From DATMQA01 sp035566895 (lineage in GTDB: Bacteria; Verrucomicrobiota; Verrucomicrobiia; Limisphaerales; UBA8199): 23,212 nucleotides of DNA. A program made the position numbers and the translations under genes. Positions 18,101 to 23,212 of the stretch are shown here, in pieces. The notes beneath the pieces are model-generated. The model was given only the letters and a program-made list of their open reading frames with translations. It searched no databases and was not told the DNA's origin. Position 1 is the first letter of the stretch. Every line of letters begins with the position of its first letter. Location: the NCBI GenBank assembly GCA_035566895.1, contig DATMQA010000161.1, positions 1 through 23,212 on the forward strand, given 5' to 3'.

Positions 18101-18391
18101 TGGCATTTCCAGCAAGACCACGCCCGAGGTGTCCTCAAGCACGAGGAATCCTTGCCCCGGCACTACCGCGCGCACAGTGCCCTCGAGGCGAATCGCGCGT
18201 TGCACGAAGCCCTGACTCAGCGTGGCTTGCTTCAGGGCCGCAATGGCAACTGCGTTGCTGTCGGGAAGAGCTTCCGCCGCACCCCCAAGCTGAGGCAACA
18301 TTGCAGCGCTCAGAATCCCAGCTCTGAACCATTTCTTGAACCCAGGTAACGATTGCCGCGCCAGCTCCGCCCCTATCGTTTGGTGAGTCAT
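15200..18391 (-). CDS. PA14/OB-repeat sensor histidine kinase (HisKA_3 type)
   Basis: 1063-residue membrane sensor kinase. A signal or first TM segment at about 20-40 is followed by a large periplasmic part of some 760 residues: an OB-like unit 66-140 (RLEGTVRAVVPGQGFLVLED), a PA14-like domain 165-285 (GGYLELRTAGTYSFYLESDD), and further OB-like units near 424-500 (VRLTGVVIAAELTSLVLQDA), 625-700 and 709-795. One TM helix lies at about 803-825, then a coiled coil. The kinase core is of the NarX/DesK class: His865 in VARDLHDELG, N-box EALNNVVRHA (about 973) and G-box DNGRGLP (about 1004), then GLIGMRQRL. It would phosphorylate the regulator encoded 31 bp downstream. PA14 and OB-like repeats suggest sensing of a carbohydrate ligand outside the cytoplasm. 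No Shine-Dalgarno sequence precedes ATG 18391. Confidence 0.9.
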   Translation of the reverse strand: MTHQTIGAELARQSLPGFKKWFRAGILSAAMLPQLGGAAEALPDSNAVAIAALKQATLSQGFVQRAIRLEGTVRAVVPGQGFLVLEDTSGVVLLEMPHLPAAITPGSQVVVAAHNCSLARTRFGLRIGPPLTIANDGLHPPSAKSGRVWLEAGFQPIQSGWFNGPGQSTLKVEYEGPGVPRQRIPGARLWHTERGGTGSAALKPGLEFTAYNGLDWLKLPDFEKEHPVAQGIATNIDLFYSARATNTALRFGGYLELRTAGTYSFYLESDDGARLELGKEVVSCLVSRPGEPAPAPRLDPTSEDRLAPRWVKWEGEATFAGLAGSSLELTLVEAGNRVPVTVIDGSGLSGTNLLHHRLQVEGICERSPELSDRKSLWLTVPSANQIWLVASAEAGTHRIFTNEVLTTAAQVRRLTAEEAKLRLPVRLTGVVIAAELTSLVLQDASGGLFIHFNGNNSPGQPQVGDLWEIEGTTDPGDFSPVLFGTNGVFLGRAAMPEPIRPAWDQLMNGSLDAEYVELHGVLIGVSESQWRLLTADGTVTIDGDSERPLPAAGSDALAGSILRLRGCFTSQWNAQTRQVIGGECFLWPAVVEVEEQPPAEPFELPRRKTADLLWFDARASALQRTKVAGQIIHVRSGEYFVLDDRTGLRVLAAAAPEIHAGDLIEAVGFPRLGGPSPVLQAAQMRKTGHTGWPQPVPVPAEGLLDQNRDATLVQVEATLASETIHRDERVMELQAGLHRFAALLKAGSHRWPMLALGTRLRVTGVYASASEQGARAGLAPFELLLGDAGDITILQKPPWWTVRHALTLASVLAGTLGLAFIWITLLRQKVEQRTAQLADEIRARQIVEQNRVLEQERTRVARDLHDELGAGLTEVGILGELAKNPEVPQTEKTTYLEQLTTSARALVSNLDEIVWAINPHYDSLGSVVTYYCFFADRFLKLSGIACRLRIAESFPEHSLDAKVRHGVFLALKEALNNVVRHAGATEVELKIELIGDELAISVRDNGRGLPAADANPGSDGLIGMRQRLQQLGGECKVFSQPGQGTTIVFSLPVRTPIAQATEL

Positions 18392-18499
18392 CGAGGGATT
18401 GCTTACTATGATCGGTAAAACATTCGATGGATTGTTATGTTCCCATTAATAACTGAAACCGCCGTTCTGGGCAACCAGTAGAGCGTCGCGGAGCTCGCA
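18392..18499. other. non-coding leader of the histidine kinase gene
   Basis: This 108-bp stretch lies between the kinase ATG and the stop of the 35-codon ORF. On the minus strand it is AT-rich near 18425-18460 (TATTAAT, TAACAAT), which could hold a -10 box. I find no matching -35 box at good spacing. No ribosome binding site is visible before the kinase start. Confidence 0.4.
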
Positions 18500-18607
18500 T
18501 CAGTTCGGGTGTGGAGTGGTTTTTGGCTGGCTCGCGTGAATCGAAAATCGAAATTGAGCTTGCCGCAACCGCCACTTTCTTAGGAAATCAACCAGCAGGT
18601 TGCCCAT
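18500..18607 (-). CDS. 35-residue ORF with a strong Shine-Dalgarno, upstream of the kinase
   Basis: ATG 18607 is preceded by GAGAGGAGGCATC, by far the best ribosome binding site in the window, in a genome piece where most genes have none. The ORF ends at TGA 18500. The peptide starts MGNLLVDFLRKWRLRQAQFR and is basic with a polar, proline-containing tail; it has no known domain. The binding site and ATG fall inside the closing helix of the structured element at 18602-18772, so translation could be controlled by folding. It may be a leader peptide of the kinase gene 109 bp downstream, a small regulated protein, or chance. Confidence 0.4.
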   Translation of the reverse strand: MGNLLVDFLRKWRLRQAQFRFSIHASQPKTTPHPN

Positions 18608-18772
18608 GATGCCTCCTCTCAGGACCCGGACCACCGGCGGTGTCCATCGGTGCGCCTAACACCCCGGAAAACAGGTATGGGTACGGGCCCGGCACGGCTG
18701 TGGCACGACTACAAAACGCAAAACCTGGGTAAACAGGCGCTTACCGGCCCACCGAGGAGGTTTGCATCGGGC
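18602..18772 (-). ncRNA. candidate structured RNA leader (three-way junction)
   Basis: The two ends pair: 18602-18605 (GCCC) with 18769-18772 (GGGC), 18608-18612 (GATGC) with 18764-18768 (GCATC), and 18613-18618 (CTCCTC) with 18754-18759 (GAGGAG), about 15 bp with two small bulges. Inside are a hairpin at 18628-18645 with one bulged base, a long-range helix (18649-18652 with 18750-18753, and 18653-18657 with 18735-18739), and an inner helix (18672-18676 with 18723-18727). The strand is assigned from the small ORF and kinase downstream on minus. I matched it to no known RNA class. An imperfect-TIR mobile element remnant is the main alternative. Confidence 0.4.
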
Positions 18773-18780
18773 TTGAAGGT

Positions 18781-18811
18781 CACTAGATTTTTATTCCAGT
18801 AAAATCTAGTG
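18781..18811. repeat. perfect 11-bp AT-rich inverted repeat
   Basis: CACTAGATTTT at 18781-18791 is exactly complementary to AAAATCTAGTG at 18801-18811, with a 9-nt spacer. It starts 8 nt beyond the structured element. No U-run follows on either strand, so a standard terminator is doubtful; an operator for a dimeric protein or a cruciform site is possible. Confidence 0.65.
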
Positions 18812-18857
18812 CGGGCCGAAAATGGCTTGCGGAACTCCGGTTTTTGGAGATAATCAC

Positions 18858-18942
18858 TTCGCAAGTTGAAAGAAATTTGGGCCACAGTTTACAAAGACAG
18901 TATACAAAACTGACTTGGACCGGATTCTTCATTCGCAAGTTG
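18858..18942 (+). repeat. 11-bp direct repeat TTCGCAAGTTG upstream of tRNA-Leu
   Basis: TTCGCAAGTTG occurs at 18858-18868 and again at 18932-18942, 74 bp apart. The two copies bracket the probable tRNA promoter; the second ends 11 nt before the tRNA. The repeat could be a regulatory site pair or the footprint of an excised or inserted segment. Confidence 0.6.
18877..18906 (+). promoter_or_regulatory. possible sigma-70 promoter for tRNA-Leu
   Basis: TTGGGC (18877-18882) and TATACA (18901-18906) are separated by 18 bp, which would start transcription about 40 nt before the tRNA. An alternative pairing is TTGAAA (18866-18871) with TTACAA (18889-18894) at 17 bp. Either is only a moderate match. 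Confidence 0.3.
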
Positions 18943-18953
18943 TTGATTATCAA

Positions 18954-19038
18954 GCCCGCGTGGCGGAATTGGCAGACGCGCTAGATTCAGGTTCTAGTAG
19001 GTAACACTGTACAGGTTCAAGTCCTGTCGCGGGCACCA
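18954..19038 (+). tRNA. tRNA-Leu (anticodon CAG)
   Basis: Class II tRNA of 85 nt with encoded CCA. The acceptor stem GCCCGCG (18954-18960) pairs with CGCGGGC (19028-19034), followed by A and CCA (19036-19038). The anticodon stem is CTAGA/TCTAG (18981-18985, 18993-18997) with loop TTCAGGT; the anticodon CAG is at 18988-18990 and reads CUG. A long variable arm (18998-19010) confirms a class II tRNA, and the T arm ACAGG-TTCAAGT-CCTGT spans 19011-19027. Confidence 0.96.
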
Positions 19039-19386
19039 CCTCAAAACTCCCAAGAAGATAGGGCTTTCGCACCCTATTTACCGATGCACCATGCATGTTA
19101 GTGTTTTCGATGATGGCAGCTTCTGCCCTTTCCTGGCTTTTGGTGACTTTTCCAAAACGATGCGCAGAAAGTAACCACAAAGTAACCAATGAAAGTAACC
19201 ATGCAAGGCCACGGCTGCGGGCCACATTTTCCCCGCCCTAGCCTCGAAAGCCGCTCACAGGCCATGCCGCGCGCGAAATCCGGCCGCGCGCGCGCGACCT
19301 CGCTTCCCGGCCGACTCACTCAGGAGTAGAAGCGCTCGCTGCGTAGCCGACTACCGTCCGAAAACACCGAACACGCAAGCTGGCCC
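19039..19386. other. non-coding stretch after tRNA-Leu, possible integration scar
   Basis: No credible gene lies in these 348 bp. The minus-strand frame running into the tRNA is the familiar spurious translation of a tRNA (ATGLEPV). The region contains three spaced copies of AAAGTAACC and two alternating CG tracts, (CG)4 at 19268-19275 and (CG)6 at 19285-19296. Its make-up resembles sequence left beside tRNA genes used as integration sites. No duplicate of the tRNA 3' end is found in the window. Confidence 0.4.
19168..19200 (-). repeat. three spaced GGTTACTTT repeats
   Basis: AAAGTAACC on the plus strand occurs at 19168-19176, 19179-19187 and 19192-19200, with 11- and 13-bp spacing. Spacing near one helical turn is what integrase arm-type sites or direct-repeat operators show. 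Confidence 0.55.
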
Positions 19387-20559
19387 TCACTTTTGTTTCT
19401 CCAGCAACTTCCAGGCGCGGGCCACCTCGTCGTCGAGGCTTGGGTTGCCGGTCTTGCGAGGAAATTTGGTGCGATACTCCTTGGCCCTTTTCAGGGCCGT
19501 GAGCGAACCCGGCGGGCGCTCTTTCTCCGGCATCGCCGCCAGGGCGCTGCCAAGTGCTTTGACCGCCCAATCAAGCTGAAATTCCAGTAACTCGACCGCC
19601 TGCGGTTCTTGGCCGGCCCGCAGCCGCTCCAACGTAGTGACCGCCATGTCCGCCGCAGCCGTATGCTCGCTGGTGACCATCCCTGAGAGATACTGGTCCA
19701 GATGCCTCTGCGCGTTGGTCAAATCCGCCAGCAGCAGTTGCAGCGCGTGAACCGGCCCGTTCGTTTGTGCGGCGGACATGCCGGCGCTTGTGTTTGTGCC
19801 AGCGGGTCCGGCTGCCTTCCGCTTGAAGGCGGGTTCGGGAGTCAGCGGTTCGAGGAGGTGGGCCGGGACATCGGGCAGGTCCTTGAGCCGCTGTGCGGCC
19901 CGGGTGATTTTTTGGGCCAGTTCGTCAGCGGATTGAGTTGGGCTCGCCTTGTGGTCGAACACGATGTCGCGCGTCGTCAGCGCCTGGCCGTAATACGCGG
20001 CATTGGCTTGCAGGTCAGGCAAGAGACTTCCGGTTTTGATGGCCAGACTGCCAAAAAGGCCCTTGCTATCGCTATAAACTATCCCTCCCGGCGCCTGCGC
20101 CGCGAGGGCGCCATCAGCGGCGGCGCTCGAGTTTCCTGCCGTCCCGCAGGCCTGGCCGCCGAAACCGAACCTCGGTTCCTTCAGGAGCAAGGTCGTGTTA
20201 GTCGTCATGAACAGAATTACGACCAACGATTCGTGGCCTCCGAGTTGGAGCCCCAGGCTGGCATCGGTTGGCTTGACGAACGCCGGGGCACTCCAGTGCT
20301 CCGATTTTGGGTCCTTCACCATGGCCACCCCGCTCCCACCCTCAAAGGCCAGCACGACCCCGCCCTCGGCGCAGTCCAACAGCACAATTCCCTGCGCCTG
20401 CCGCAAGATCTCGCGCCGGATGCGCTTGTCCGGCTTACGCTGCATCGCCTCAAACTTGTCGGCGAGGTCGCGAATCCGGCTGTCCAGTGCCGCTTTGTCG
20501 GCTGCCAGTACCGAAACCGCCACGCTCAGAAACGCCAAACCAACTATAATTGCCTTCAC
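19387..20559 (-). CDS. exported SYLF-domain (YSC84-like) protein
   Basis: 390-residue exported protein starting with GTG at 20559, with a signal peptide 1-19 (cleavage ALA|A near residue 20). Residues about 27-200 form a SYLF lipid-binding domain: ILRQAQGIVLLDCAEGGVVL, then LGLQLGGHESLVVILFMTTN and the hallmark YSDSKGLFGSLAIKTGSLLP with YYGQ. SYLF proteins bind phosphoinositides or other lipids in eukaryotes; bacterial members are mostly periplasmic proteins of unknown role. The C-terminal 190 residues are an added, mainly helical and Ala/Leu-rich extension without a recognised domain, which makes this protein about twice the usual length. It stands alone, flanked by the post-tRNA stretch and the palindromic element. 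Confidence 0.88.
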   Translation of the reverse strand: MKAIIVGLAFLSVAVSVLAADKAALDSRIRDLADKFEAMQRKPDKRIRREILRQAQGIVLLDCAEGGVVLAFEGGSGVAMVKDPKSEHWSAPAFVKPTDASLGLQLGGHESLVVILFMTTNTTLLLKEPRFGFGGQACGTAGNSSAAADGALAAQAPGGIVYSDSKGLFGSLAIKTGSLLPDLQANAAYYGQALTTRDIVFDHKASPTQSADELAQKITRAAQRLKDLPDVPAHLLEPLTPEPAFKRKAAGPAGTNTSAGMSAAQTNGPVHALQLLLADLTNAQRHLDQYLSGMVTSEHTAAADMAVTTLERLRAGQEPQAVELLEFQLDWAVKALGSALAAMPEKERPPGSLTALKRAKEYRTKFPRKTGNPSLDDEVARAWKLLEKQK

Positions 20560-20736
20560 TGGCGCAGAGTATTGCTGACTCGGGGCGCTTGAACAAGTCT
20601 GCCCATCCGTCCATTACAAATACGAACTGCGCGGTGGCTCGCACGATGACCGGCTTGCTGCTCGTGAGTGGATTTCATTGTTCTTCCACGTCGCCGTGAA
20701 AGAGGTCGGAGACGAGGTAACGAGTCTCTGACATCC
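20560..20736. other. intergenic region upstream of the SYLF gene
   Basis: This 177-bp stretch must hold the promoter of the SYLF gene on the minus strand. I see no convincing -35/-10 pair and no small ORF with a ribosome binding site. Confidence 0.4.
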
Positions 20737-20858
20737 TGTTTGGAAAATGCCGTGTTTGGGCCGGAGCGCGACCGGACCCCGGTCGCAGCAGCCGCGCAAT
20801 CCGTGTCCTGCCCACTGCGAGCGGGGACAGGTCGCGCTCCGCGGGCATTTTCCAAACA
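20737..20858. mobile_element. 122-bp palindromic MITE-like element
   Basis: The ends are perfect 15-bp inverted repeats: TGTTTGGAAAATGCC (20737-20751) and GGCATTTTCCAAACA (20844-20858). A second perfect inverted pair lies inside, GGAGCGCGACC (20763-20773) with GGTCGCGCTCC (20830-20840). The core holds two further hairpins, GACCGG-ACC-CCGGTC from 20770 and TGTCC/GGACA from about 20814. The first arm carries an extra GTGTTTGGG. It encodes nothing and shows no clear target duplication. It fits a non-autonomous element or a large REP-type sequence. Confidence 0.7.
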
Positions 20859-20917
20859 CGCACTAAGGAGGAATGGCCACCCGCAGACCTTCGAGCCTCG
20901 ATGGGTCCAGGTCTGAT

Positions 20918-21745
20918 TTATTTGCGCCGCCGAACGACAAGCAGCGTTGCCAGGCCGGACAATCCAAACAACGCCAAGGTTGACGGTTCCGGCACAGCGG
21001 CGACGGTCGGATTGTTAACGAACTCGTCACCTGAAGTGTTCATGTCAGTATAACTGAAGTTGGAAGTGTTAAAGGCCGAACTGTCAAAGGTGCCAGCCGC
21101 GACGTAATACGGCGCCCCTCCGGCAAAGGGGCTTATTCCAAGCGCATAGCCTTCGGCGGTGCTGTTCGCCGGGCCAGTCACCGTCAAGGAAACCAGGAGG
21201 CCGCCCCCCAACTGCGCAGCCGTGACCGGGACCACGGTCGCAGCTCCGCCGTCCACAGACAGCGTGAAGTTGTCGGCTCCACCTCCGGCATAGCTTAAGT
21301 TGAAGGCTGTGCCGACGTTCAAAGCAATACTGGAACCCGCCCCGCCGACGCCCGACTTGGACCCAAGACCGATCGAGAAGGTCTGATTAAGCAGAGAAGC
21401 CGTACCCCCGCTGGTCGTGAACGGACGCGTCAAGGTGATGAACCCGTTGCCGGGGGAGCCATTGGCGTACGTGCCCCATCCGTAGCCGGCGGACAGCACC
21501 CCATCGTTGTTGTTGTACGAGGTCTGGTCCAGATACGTGCCGGCATAAGGCGGTGCGGTGTTGTTGTCCAATTCGGACCACGCGCCAAAACCGGAGCCGA
21601 GATTTGGGTGTGTCGAGGCGCTCCAACCGGCGGTGTAATTCGCGGCCGTGTCGCTCGCGTTGGCAGCGCCAAAGGCTATTCCGCCAGTTAACGCCAACGC
21701 CACGCCGATGGACGACAATTTCACTGGGATTGTATTGTGCTTCAT
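20918..21745 (-). CDS. PEP-CTERM sorting-signal protein
   Basis: 275-residue exported protein with a signal peptide (1-26, GAANA region) and a textbook PEP-CTERM tail: VPEPSTLALFGLSGLATLLV (251-270) followed by RRRK. The tail directs processing by an exosortase and export to the surface or the exopolysaccharide matrix; no exosortase gene is in the window. The mature part is Gly/Asn/Thr/Ser-rich and beta-rich with no enzymatic motif. ATG 21745 lies 7 nt after the stop of a 41-residue secreted peptide gene, so the two should be co-transcribed and perhaps translationally coupled. Confidence 0.92.
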   Translation of the reverse strand: MKHNTIPVKLSSIGVALALTGGIAFGAANASDTAANYTAGWSASTHPNLGSGFGAWSELDNNTAPPYAGTYLDQTSYNNNDGVLSAGYGWGTYANGSPGNGFITLTRPFTTSGGTASLLNQTFSIGLGSKSGVGGAGSSIALNVGTAFNLSYAGGGADNFTLSVDGGAATVVPVTAAQLGGGLLVSLTVTGPANSTAEGYALGISPFAGGAPYYVAAGTFDSSAFNTSNFSYTDMNTSGDEFVNNPTVAAVPEPSTLALFGLSGLATLLVVRRRK

Positions 21746-21752
21746 ATGTGTA

Positions 21753-21878
21753 TCACTGGTTGGGCTGCGGTGAGTATTGGGGGAAGTCCGAGTCTTGCAG
21801 GTCGGCTTGGACGGAACTGGTCAGGAGGGAGGTAGTGGCAAACGCTGCGACGGCCACAAAACGGGTTGTGCTACTCAT
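21753..21878 (-). CDS. 41-residue secreted peptide ahead of the PEP-CTERM gene
   Basis: ATG 21878 to TGA 21753. The peptide is a clean signal sequence (MSSTTRFVAVAAFATTSLLT, cut after VQA at 25) plus a 16-residue acidic, Gln/Pro-rich mature part (DLQDSDFPQYSPQPNQ). A weak AAAGG lies 9-10 nt before the ATG. Position between a good promoter and the PEP-CTERM gene, with a 7-nt gap to the latter, supports it as a real small gene. It could instead be the 5' remnant of a longer exported protein. Confidence 0.55.
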   Translation of the reverse strand: MSSTTRFVAVAAFATTSLLTSSVQADLQDSDFPQYSPQPNQ

Positions 21879-21952
21879 ATCTGGGCCTTTGATGAAACGT
21901 TGGTCGAGATATCGTGTCTGCAACTGTTCGGACAGGGCTTATGTTGAGGCCA

Positions 21953-21982
21953 TTTTTAGCAAAATACGGGTTAGGCTGTCAA
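21953..21982 (-). promoter_or_regulatory. sigma-70 promoter for the small peptide/PEP-CTERM unit
   Basis: On the minus strand a perfect TTGACA (21982-21977) is followed after 18 bp by TAAAAA (21958-21953). Transcription would start near 21945, about 67 nt before ATG 21878. The rest of the gap up to 22086 shows no other clear element. Confidence 0.5.
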
Positions 21983-22086
21983 GAACTTTTCAACCGTTTT
22001 TCGCGGCCAAGCGACCGCACGAACAGCAGTTACGGCACATTTCTTTACTCCGGGGTCAGCGCCAGCAATAATGCCGGGATTGCAGT

Positions 22087-23076
22087 ATGAAAACCTTGAC
22101 CTTCGCCCTCATGAGCACACTCACGACCGGCATCGCCCTGGCACAGGAAACAACCTCACCCCTCACTCTGGAAAAAACGATCCCCCTGGAAAAGGTCGAG
22201 GGCCGAATTGATCACCTGGCTGCTGATATTCCCGGACAACGGCTCTTCGTCGCCGCTCTCGGAAACAATACCGTCGAGGTCCTCGACCTCAAAGCCGGCA
22301 AGACCATCCAAAGCCTCCCCGGCTTCGCCGAGCCGCAGGGCATCGTCTGCGTCCCCGAACTCGACCGCGTCTTTGTCGCCAACGGCCAGGATGGCACCTG
22401 TCGGATTCTCGACGGCAAGTCCTTTAAGACCATCAGCTCGGTGCCGTGCGGGGAGGACGCCGACAACGTCCGCTACGACGAGACCGCCAGGCGTATCTAT
22501 GTCGGCTACACCAGCGCGCTCGCCGTCCTTGACCCGAAGACCGGCGAAAAGCTCGCCGACATAAAACTCGCCGGCCATCCTGAGTCGTTCCGCCTTGAAA
22601 CCACCGGCCCGCGGATATTCGTGAACGTCCCCAAGGCCGGCCACATCGCCGTCGTGGATCGCGAAAAGCGCTCAGTGACCGAAACCTGGCCCCTCAAGGA
22701 GGCCAAATCCAATTTCCCTCTGATTCTGGACGAGCCCAATCACCAGCTCTTTGCCGGCTGCCGCAACCCGGCCAAGGTTTTGGTGTACGACCTCTCCACG
22801 CCCGGTGGCCGCTTGGTTGCATCTGTCGCCATCTCCCGCGACACGGACGACCTCTTTTACGACGCTGCCAACACACTCCTGTACATCTCCTGTGGCCAGG
22901 GGCTCATTGACGTCATCAAGCAAATCGGCGCCGACACGTACGAAATCCTCAAACCCATCACCACCCCGGCAGGCGCACGCACCTCGCTCTTTGTCCCGGA
23001 ACTGAAAATCTTCTGCCTCGCAGTGCCCCGCCGTGGGAGCCAATTGGCCGAGGTGCGCGTTTACAAAACCAACTGA
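22087..23076 (+). CDS. secreted YncE/YVTN-type beta-propeller protein
   Basis: 329-residue exported protein with a signal peptide 1-19 (ALA|Q). The rest is a seven-bladed-type propeller with repeats such as GQRLFVAALGNNTVEVLDLK, RVFVANGQDGTCRILD, RRIYVGYTSALAVLDPKTG and PRIFVNVPKAGHIAVVDR. These match the YncE/YVTN repeat pattern (YVANxxxxxVSVID). Such proteins act as periplasmic or surface binding scaffolds; no enzymatic residues are seen and the ligand is unknown. No Shine-Dalgarno sequence precedes ATG 22087. A second gene with a matching beginning starts 21 bp after the stop, so this is a tandem pair. Confidence 0.87.
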   Translation: MKTLTFALMSTLTTGIALAQETTSPLTLEKTIPLEKVEGRIDHLAADIPGQRLFVAALGNNTVEVLDLKAGKTIQSLPGFAEPQGIVCVPELDRVFVANGQDGTCRILDGKSFKTISSVPCGEDADNVRYDETARRIYVGYTSALAVLDPKTGEKLADIKLAGHPESFRLETTGPRIFVNVPKAGHIAVVDREKRSVTETWPLKEAKSNFPLILDEPNHQLFAGCRNPAKVLVYDLSTPGGRLVASVAISRDTDDLFYDAANTLLYISCGQGLIDVIKQIGADTYEILKPITTPAGARTSLFVPELKIFCLAVPRRGSQLAEVRVYKTN

Positions 23077-23097
23077 CCCCAGGCCACAACGACTCAC

Positions 23098-23212
23098 ATG
23101 AAATCCATTTCCCTTCCCTCGTTTGCAGCCGTCTTCTGCCTTCTCCTGCCGGCCCGCAGCCAGGACCAGGCTGCGCTCGTTCTCTCCAAAACCATCCTTC
23201 TGCCCGAGGTTC
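23098..23212 (+). CDS. second secreted YncE-like protein (cut by window edge)
   Basis: ATG 23098 opens a signal peptide (MKSISLPSFAAVFCLLLPAR, then SQ). The mature start is ALVLSKTILLPEV, which lines up with LTLEKTIPLEKV at the same position of the preceding propeller protein. Only 38 codons are inside the window. The 21-bp gap indicates co-transcription. Confidence 0.7.
   Translation, partial: MKSISLPSFAAVFCLLLPARSQDQAALVLSKTILLPEV

Noticed and set aside
18602..18772. Assignment of the structured element to SRP RNA, RNase P RNA, tmRNA, a cobalamin or TPP riboswitch, or group I/II intron
   Set aside because: Short look-alike strings occur (CTGTTTACC, GTGCCACAG, GACTACA), but the conserved cores of these classes are absent.
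18950..19225. 91-residue minus-strand ORF containing ATGLEPV
   Set aside because: It is the antisense translation of tRNA-Leu and its flank, a known annotation artefact.
19702..20592. 296-residue plus-strand ORF
   Set aside because: Antisense of the SYLF gene, with no signal peptide or domain.
20873..20983. 36-codon plus-strand ORF behind AAGGAGG
   Set aside because: The ribosome binding site is only about 1 nt from the ATG and the ORF is antisense to the PEP-CTERM gene end.
1..23212. CRISPR array or complete insertion sequence
   Set aside because: No regularly spaced direct repeats of CRISPR length and no transposase gene are visible.

Overview
The window looks like a chromosomal piece of a GC-rich member of the Verrucomicrobiota, most likely of the Pedosphaera/Limisphaera type. 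This is inferred from gene style, not from a marker gene. The signs are huge secreted proteins rich in Asn and Thr with LamG, Ig-like, PA14 and propeller modules, a pseudopilin of the H-X9-DG class, a PEP-CTERM protein, glycoside hydrolases of families GH2 and GH29, and few Shine-Dalgarno sequences.

Layout. Positions 1-6300 are on the plus strand: a short-type citrate synthase (129-1262), an SGNH/GDSL hydrolase lipoprotein (1331-2092), and a 1291-residue secreted LamG/Ig/propeller protein (2425-6300). A decayed inverted copy of that protein's C-terminal end lies just upstream of it, at 2149-2223. From 6394 to 18391 everything reads on the minus strand. In transcription order this is a very large sensor histidine kinase (18391-15200), its NarL-type response regulator (15168-14542), a GH2 beta-galactosidase-like enzyme (14448-11536), a truncated secreted ORF (11373-11209), a 981-residue Ig/PA14 protein (11161-8216), a pseudopilin (8094-7324), a 39-residue membrane protein (7227-7108) and a deleted GH29 fucosidase pseudogene (7079-6394). 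The order suggests a glycan-use locus with its own two-component system, partly decayed at its far end.

From 18392 to 19386 the DNA is mostly non-coding but structured. It holds a 171-nt element with a three-way-junction fold, a 35-codon ORF whose strong ribosome binding site lies inside that fold, a perfect 11-bp inverted repeat, and a tRNA-Leu(CAG) gene. After it come a SYLF-domain protein (20559-19387, minus), a 122-bp palindromic MITE-like element (20737-20858), and a probable two-gene unit of a 41-residue secreted peptide and a PEP-CTERM protein (21878-20918, minus). The window ends with two tandem secreted YncE-like propeller genes on the plus strand (22087-23076, and 23098 onward, cut by the window edge).

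The observation I rate highest is the 18500-18772 element. Read on the minus strand it is a leader in which a CCTCCTC arm can pair with the GAGGAGG ribosome binding site and start region of a small ORF. This ORF lies about 110 nt ahead of the PA14 sensor kinase gene.
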